Shown one piece after another: positions 9,401-15,400 of a stretch of DNA of 16,749 nt (positions within the stretch are counted from its first letter, which is position 1; every line of letters starts with the position of its first letter). The position numbers and the translations under genes were made by a program. The stretch comes from an uncultured Bacteroidales bacterium. Its GTDB lineage: Bacteria; Bacteroidota; Bacteroidia; Bacteroidales; P3. A model generated the notes under the pieces. It had not been told where the DNA came from, did not search any database, and saw only the letters and a program-made list of their open reading frames with translations. The stretch lies in the NCBI GenBank assembly GCA_937884485.1, contig CALGCG010000067.1, positions 1 to 16,749 on the forward strand, written 5' to 3'.

Positions 9401-12400
9401 GACATCGATTCATTGCGTCACGCCTCCGTCGAACTGCGATACCGCTATGAAAGCTATAGCTGCCCCGCATGGATAGGCATACAGACCGACCCCTCCGACC
9501 CCTCGACCTTCACCCCCATTCACGAACTTCAGGGCAGAGCCACCAATACATGGTACACGGAGCAGATTTCCCTCGCCTCGTACACGGGCAACGGCCGATT
9601 CCTGGCCATCCGCATGCAGGGCAACAACACCTACTACAAATACTTATACATCGACTATATCAATATCCAATCCATACCTTTAGTGCACCTGGCGCTTCCC
9701 GAAGCAACAACAATTGCTGCTGTGGTGGACTCCACGGTGCCCGCCGACTACTGGCTGCATTATTCTCAGTATCCACGCGGCGTGCCCAGCCTTACTGTAG
9801 CCGACGGTACAGCCACAAACGGCTATGTACCCGTCTACGGATACTATACAGACAACTACCTGCGTTGCCAGATGATCTATCCCGATTCCATGCTGACCAC
9901 GATGGCCGGGGGAACAATCGAGGGCCTGACCTTCTATTCCTCGACAACCAACACCACATGGAACAACACCAGTTTCCAAGTATCTATGGCCGAAGTGCCG
10001 CAAACGTCGTTTGCCACCACAGCGTGGAGCAGCGCGGAGCCGACACAGGTATACAGTGGATCACTGTACATATCTGGAGGACAGATGTCCCTGGTCTTTG
10101 ACGATCCCTTCACCTACCACGGCGGCAACCTGCTCGTGGAGGTCGTCAACTCGGCCCCAGGCTCCTACCAATCCGCCTATTTCTATGGTATCGTCAGCAC
10201 TGGGGCCAGCCTGCAGGGCAACAACAGCATCAGCGTGGGGAGCATCAATCCCTCGCAACGCAACTTCCTGCCAAAGACAAAATTCTCCTACAAAGCACCC
10301 GAGGGTGCCGATGATGTGACAACACATGTCCACGTCAGCACCGGATCCCTCCCAATTACAGACCTGGACGAGAACACAACCTACTATTTCCTATCCACAC
10401 CTACAGACTCCATGACAAGTTGCTGGCCATGGGTGAGCGTCACTACCTCGCAGCTACGTGATGTACCATACTGTGAGAACTTCGACCAGACCCCCACCTC
10501 CAGTTCTGCACTGCCATCAGGATGGCTGGGCTTCACCAATGGCACCACTGGCTATCCCAAAACAACCCATAGCTGGACCTTCGAGAGTTCAACGGGGGCA
10601 CTGCTGATGAATGCCAACTCAGGATCGCGTTGCTACGCCGTGCTTCCTCAGCCTGACATACCGACACTTGAAGGCATCAGCCTGACATTCCGGTTCCAGC
10701 CCCACAATCCCTACCACACATCGGTAGGCGTGATAGTGGGCACAATGACCGACCCATACGATATTAGTACCTTTGTCGCCATAGACACGGTAATGAACAA
10801 CGCCGAAGGATACCAACCTCACCAAGTGACACTCACCGGGGTAGCGCCTAATGGCACATCCTCTGTCGCTCCACATTACGTGGCCTTTATGGAGTACAAC
10901 ACCTCTGGGAGCAACCTCGATGCTTACATTGACAATATCACCCTCACCACCTGCAATATACCCATCGACACACGCGCCACACTGGCGGGTCCGAACATAG
11001 TGCAGATTGACGGATCACCTTCCTCGACAGGATTCTATGTGGAGTATGGCCCAACGGGATTCGCACAAGGTACAGGCACCGTCGAGCATATCGACATTAC
11101 ACCATACGACATACCTCTCGATTATGAGACCACCTACGACTTCTACTTCCGCTGCGACGCCGACGTGCCGTCATGCAGCCCAGCACAGACTGTCACCACA
11201 TTGACACCACCCCTGGAACTGCCCTACTGCGAGGACTTCGACTCTTATGCAAACAATACAATCCCAACCGATTGGAAAAAATACCGGCTACCCGAGGAGT
11301 ACGGCAACGATGTGTTCATCTACAATGACCAGGGGCATAGTCTATCGCGTTCTTTGCGGTTCTGCTCCGCATATACTGACCGGCACCCCTATGCAGTCTT
11401 GCCGGCCTTGGATGTGGACAGCCTGAAGCACCTTGCTATATCATTCTGGATGCGCAACGCTCACAGCAGCAGCTTCTCGCTCGACGTTGGAACCGTGAGC
11501 AACCCCTACGACATGAGTACATTCGTTCCTCTTCGCACCTTTACCAACTCAAACGACAACGAGTGGCAACGCATGCAGGCCGTACTCAACAACGCTCCCT
11601 CCGACGCTCACTATCTGGCACTGCGTTTCAACACCACCATGAGCAGTTGGGATTGGCTCTACATCGACGACCTGCACATCGACACCTCTGGAGCCAGTGA
11701 CCTGCATATCACTTCTATTGAGAGCGAGAGTGTCACATTGGATTGGAACCAAGTGGGCAACCCCAGTGTCACACTGGATATAATACCGCTCGACGGGCAA
11801 CCAACGTCTCAACTCTCAAACCTCAACACACACATCACTCCTCCCTATACAGTGCAAGGGCTTTCGCCGCTGACCAGTTATATCATACGTTTCAATTCCA
11901 CCAGCGACAACCCTCAATCCACCTACTGCACCACCGGGTACAGCGACAGCGTGCACTTTTTCACTCCCGCTGGGGGAACAGGCTGCATCGACCCGACAAA
12001 CCTTACTGCAGACTACGCCTCCTGCTTCATCGGTTCCTATCGCAACCCCTATGCCACCCTGTCCATGGTAGACTCGGGGGCCGCAAGTTCCTCGAGCCGT
12101 CACACCGTGCACTTCGACCCCACAGAAACCGACCCCCGTACCGGCGGCCAGCTGCACACAGTGCCGGCAGGCGCGTCCGCCTCCGTGCGGCTGGGCAACT
12201 GGGGAGCGCATAAGATTTCCAACGCCGAAGGTGGTGAAGCCGAAGCCATCAGCTACGCCCTATATGTAGACACCATGGCATTCGACCTGCTGATACTTCG
12301 CTATGCCGCCGTCATGCAAGACCCCATGCACGCGCCGCAGGACCAGCCGCGCTTCCGCCTCCAATTGCTTGACTCAACAATGAATCTCATCGACCCACTC

Positions 12401-15400
12401 TGTGGCGCCGCCGACTTCATCGCCAACCAAGACCTGGGATGGAATACCGTGGGCGATGACCATGAAGTCGTCCTATGGAAAGACTGGACCACCGTGGGTC
12501 TCGACCTCAGCCCCTATGCCGGACAAACCATCTACATACGACTCACCACCTATGACTGCAACGAAGGCAGCCATTTCGGCTATGCCTATTTCACACTGGA
12601 CTGCATGCGCAAGAGCCTCAGTGCTGAAGGCTGCGGCAATGTCGCCAGCAACCTCTTCACAGCACCCTCTGGCTTCGACTACCGCTGGTACAGCAACCAA
12701 AGCGACTCCACCCTCTCCTCCCTCCAAACCATAAATGTTCCGTCCAGCAACGACATCACCTACTACTGCGACCTCTCTTTCGTCGACAACCACGCATGCA
12801 ACTTCACCATGAGTGCCTTTGCCGGCACACGTTTCCCGCTCTCCCTCTTCGACTCCATCGTCACCGTTGCAGACTGCCAATTCCAGGTAGCCTTCCGCAA
12901 CCTCAGCACCATATCCATGGATGGAACCACACCCGTCGGCTCTGCCGAAGGTGTTGAAACCGCCGTCTGGAACTTCGGCAACGGCAACTCCTCCAGCAGC
13001 TACCACGCCTCAACTACATACGAAACCGAGGGCACCTATACCATCACCCTCGTCACCTCTATCGCTGGCGGCGCCTGCACCGACACCATCCAGAAAGACA
13101 TCACTCTCCGCCTGCCTCCAACCAACCCACACATTGTCGGCCCCGAGGAGCGCTGCTACGGCGCCCCCGCCGACACCCTTGCCATTCGCGAGGCCACAGC
13201 ATGGTCACCCTGGGCCGACAGTACTCTTCTCGTCGCACCCTCTTCCGACACTACTTACACACTCCTCGCCACCGACAGCAATGGTTGCCGGCATACACTG
13301 ACCCACCCCCTCGCTGTCCATCCGGTCTTCAACGACACACTCAGTGCCACCATCTGTCAAGGAGAGAGCTACACCTTTGGCAACAGCCTCCTCTCACAAG
13401 CCACCGTGGAGACCCACAACCTCAGCACCGCCCTGCATGGATGCGACAGCATCGTAACCCTCCTCCTCGCCGTCAACGACAACACCGACACCACTATCTT
13501 CCACACCATCGCCGACAGTCTCCTTCCCTACACATTCAACGGCATAACTTTCAACGACCAAACCAACGGACAGCTTATCCACCTCGACAACGTCGCCGGT
13601 TGCGACTCCCTCATCAATTTCTCCCTCGCCGTCATCTGGAACAACAAGGTAACCCACATCGACAGCACAGTCTGCCACAACCACCTACCCCTCTCCTGGC
13701 ATGGCATCACCATCGCCGACACCGGCACCTACTCCGTCCGTCTCTCTGGCGCCCATGGCGAGGACAGTACCCTGTATCTGCATCTGCATTCCGCGCCCGT
13801 CTACAACGACACCATCCCCTACTCCATCTGCGACAACGAATCCCTCTCCTTCGAGGGACAATCCTTCGGCGGCAGCGACGCCGGTCTGCACTCCTTCAGC
13901 CTCCTCACCGACACCTATGCCTGCGACTCACTCCGCACTCTCAACCTCTCCGTCCGCGCCACCACCTTCGGCGACACCGTCGCCAACGTCTGCGACACCT
14001 TCTCATGGTACGGCACCACCTACACCGCCTCCACCGACGCCCCCACACACCTCTCCACCAACGCCGCTCAGTGCGACTCCACCACAACACTCCACCTCAC
14101 CGTCCGACGTTCCACCACCAGTCTGGTGACCGACACCATCGTCCAGAACCAACTGCCGTGGTCCTACCACGACAGCCTCTTCGCCGACAGCGTCAGCCAC
14201 ACCACCGTAGTCTTCCCCAACGCCGTTCTGTGCGACAGCATCGTCGACTACACGCTCCATGTCTTCTGGAATGTCGGCACCGCCATCTACGACACCCTTT
14301 GCAACGACGCACTCCCCACCACCTGGAACGGCGTCACCTTCGACACCGCCGTCGCCCAGACCTCCACGCTCACCCGCAGCGCCACCTTCCTCACCTCCAA
14401 CGGCGCCGACAGCGTCGTAGTGATGCACCTCACCGTTCACGCCCTCTACGACCACCATACCCACAGCGAAATCTGCGACAACCAGGAGTACACCTTCGGC
14501 GACAGCACCTTCCTCGGCAGCGACGGCACCACCGTCCACCTCGACAGCCTGCTGAGCATGCATGGTTGCGACTCCCTCTCCACGCTGCACCTCACCGTGC
14601 ACCCCACCTACGACCACCACCACTACGACACCCTCTGCACCAACCAGAGCTACATCTGGGGCACTCCCCAGCGGCAGATGTTCACCCCCGGAGCCGTCAC
14701 GCAGCACCTCCACGGCAGCGACAGCCTGGCCGCCTTCACCCTCGCCGACTCGCCCTTCCGCCAAGACAGCGTCTACACCGACCACCTGACCTCCTCTCAC
14801 CAGTGCGACTCCCTCTCGTCGCTCCACCTGCACCTCCTCCCCGCCTTCGACCTCCACTACTACGACACCATCTGCAGCGGACAATGGGTCCCGTCCACCT
14901 GGCAATGGACCGAAAACAGCTACCCCTTCATGGGCGACAGCCATGATACCACCGGCACCTACGCCTACCAGCTCAACACCGCCACCTGCGACTCCCTCCG
15001 CACCCTCCACCTCAAGGTCTACCCCATCTATGAGCAGCACATCTACGACACCATCTACGACGGCGACACCTACACCTTCGAGAACCACACCTTCGACACC
15101 ACCGGCGTCTACCCCGTGGCCCTCGACGCCGTCTATGCCTGCGACTCCATCCGCATCCTCCACCTGCAGCGCAACCGTCGCACCTACCTCGACACCACCC
15201 TCTGCCAGAACCAGCTGCCCCTCGTGTGGAACGCCCTCGTCTTCCGCGACGGCACGGGACAGCGCCAAGGGGCCGTGCAAATCCTCGCCGACTCCATCCA
15301 CCTCCGTGGCCGCGACAACATCGACAGCCTTGTCGTCATGACCCTCACCGTCCACGACACCTCCGCCACCACCCTCCGCATCCATGCCTGCGACAGCCTC

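Larger units (their letters stand above)
1061..11980 (+). repeat. Tandem array of 14 units, each a jelly-roll (cleaved-adhesin/MAM-like) module plus an FnIII domain
   Basis: The units begin at 1061, 1808, 2564, 3302, 4028, 4760, 5498, 6377, 7094, 7808, 8513, 9221, 10466 and 11222. A unit opens with a PYCExFDS-like motif, then a P-x-GW motif, a LPxLD strand, an LSLSFRYRF-type strand, a DPxDxSTFTPVDTL strand, GRYLALR and YLYIDNLxI. It closes with an FnIII domain (often VEYGPxGF and ITGLxPxTTY). The jelly-roll resembles the 'choice-of-anchor J' / cleaved-adhesin modules of Bacteroidota surface proteins such as gingipain haemagglutinin regions. Spacing is 235-252 residues, except unit 7 (293) and unit 12 (415), which carry inserts. 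Unit 1 lacks the opening Cys (MVERFDD) and unit 6 is degenerate (ACMPLANGG). Recurrent Cys at the start, after YIDNLxI and within FnIII suggest disulfides. Confidence 0.85.

Noticed and set aside
1061..11980. Possible assembly artefact from collapsed or duplicated repeats
   Set aside because: The units have diverged at DNA level and each has a distinct sequence, so I see no near-identical copies that would cause collapse. Long-read confirmation would still be the decisive test.
13201..14946. 581-codon plus-strand frame rich in Arg, His and Pro
   Set aside because: It is an alternate-frame reading of the CDS-repeat region, with no domains and no independent start signals.
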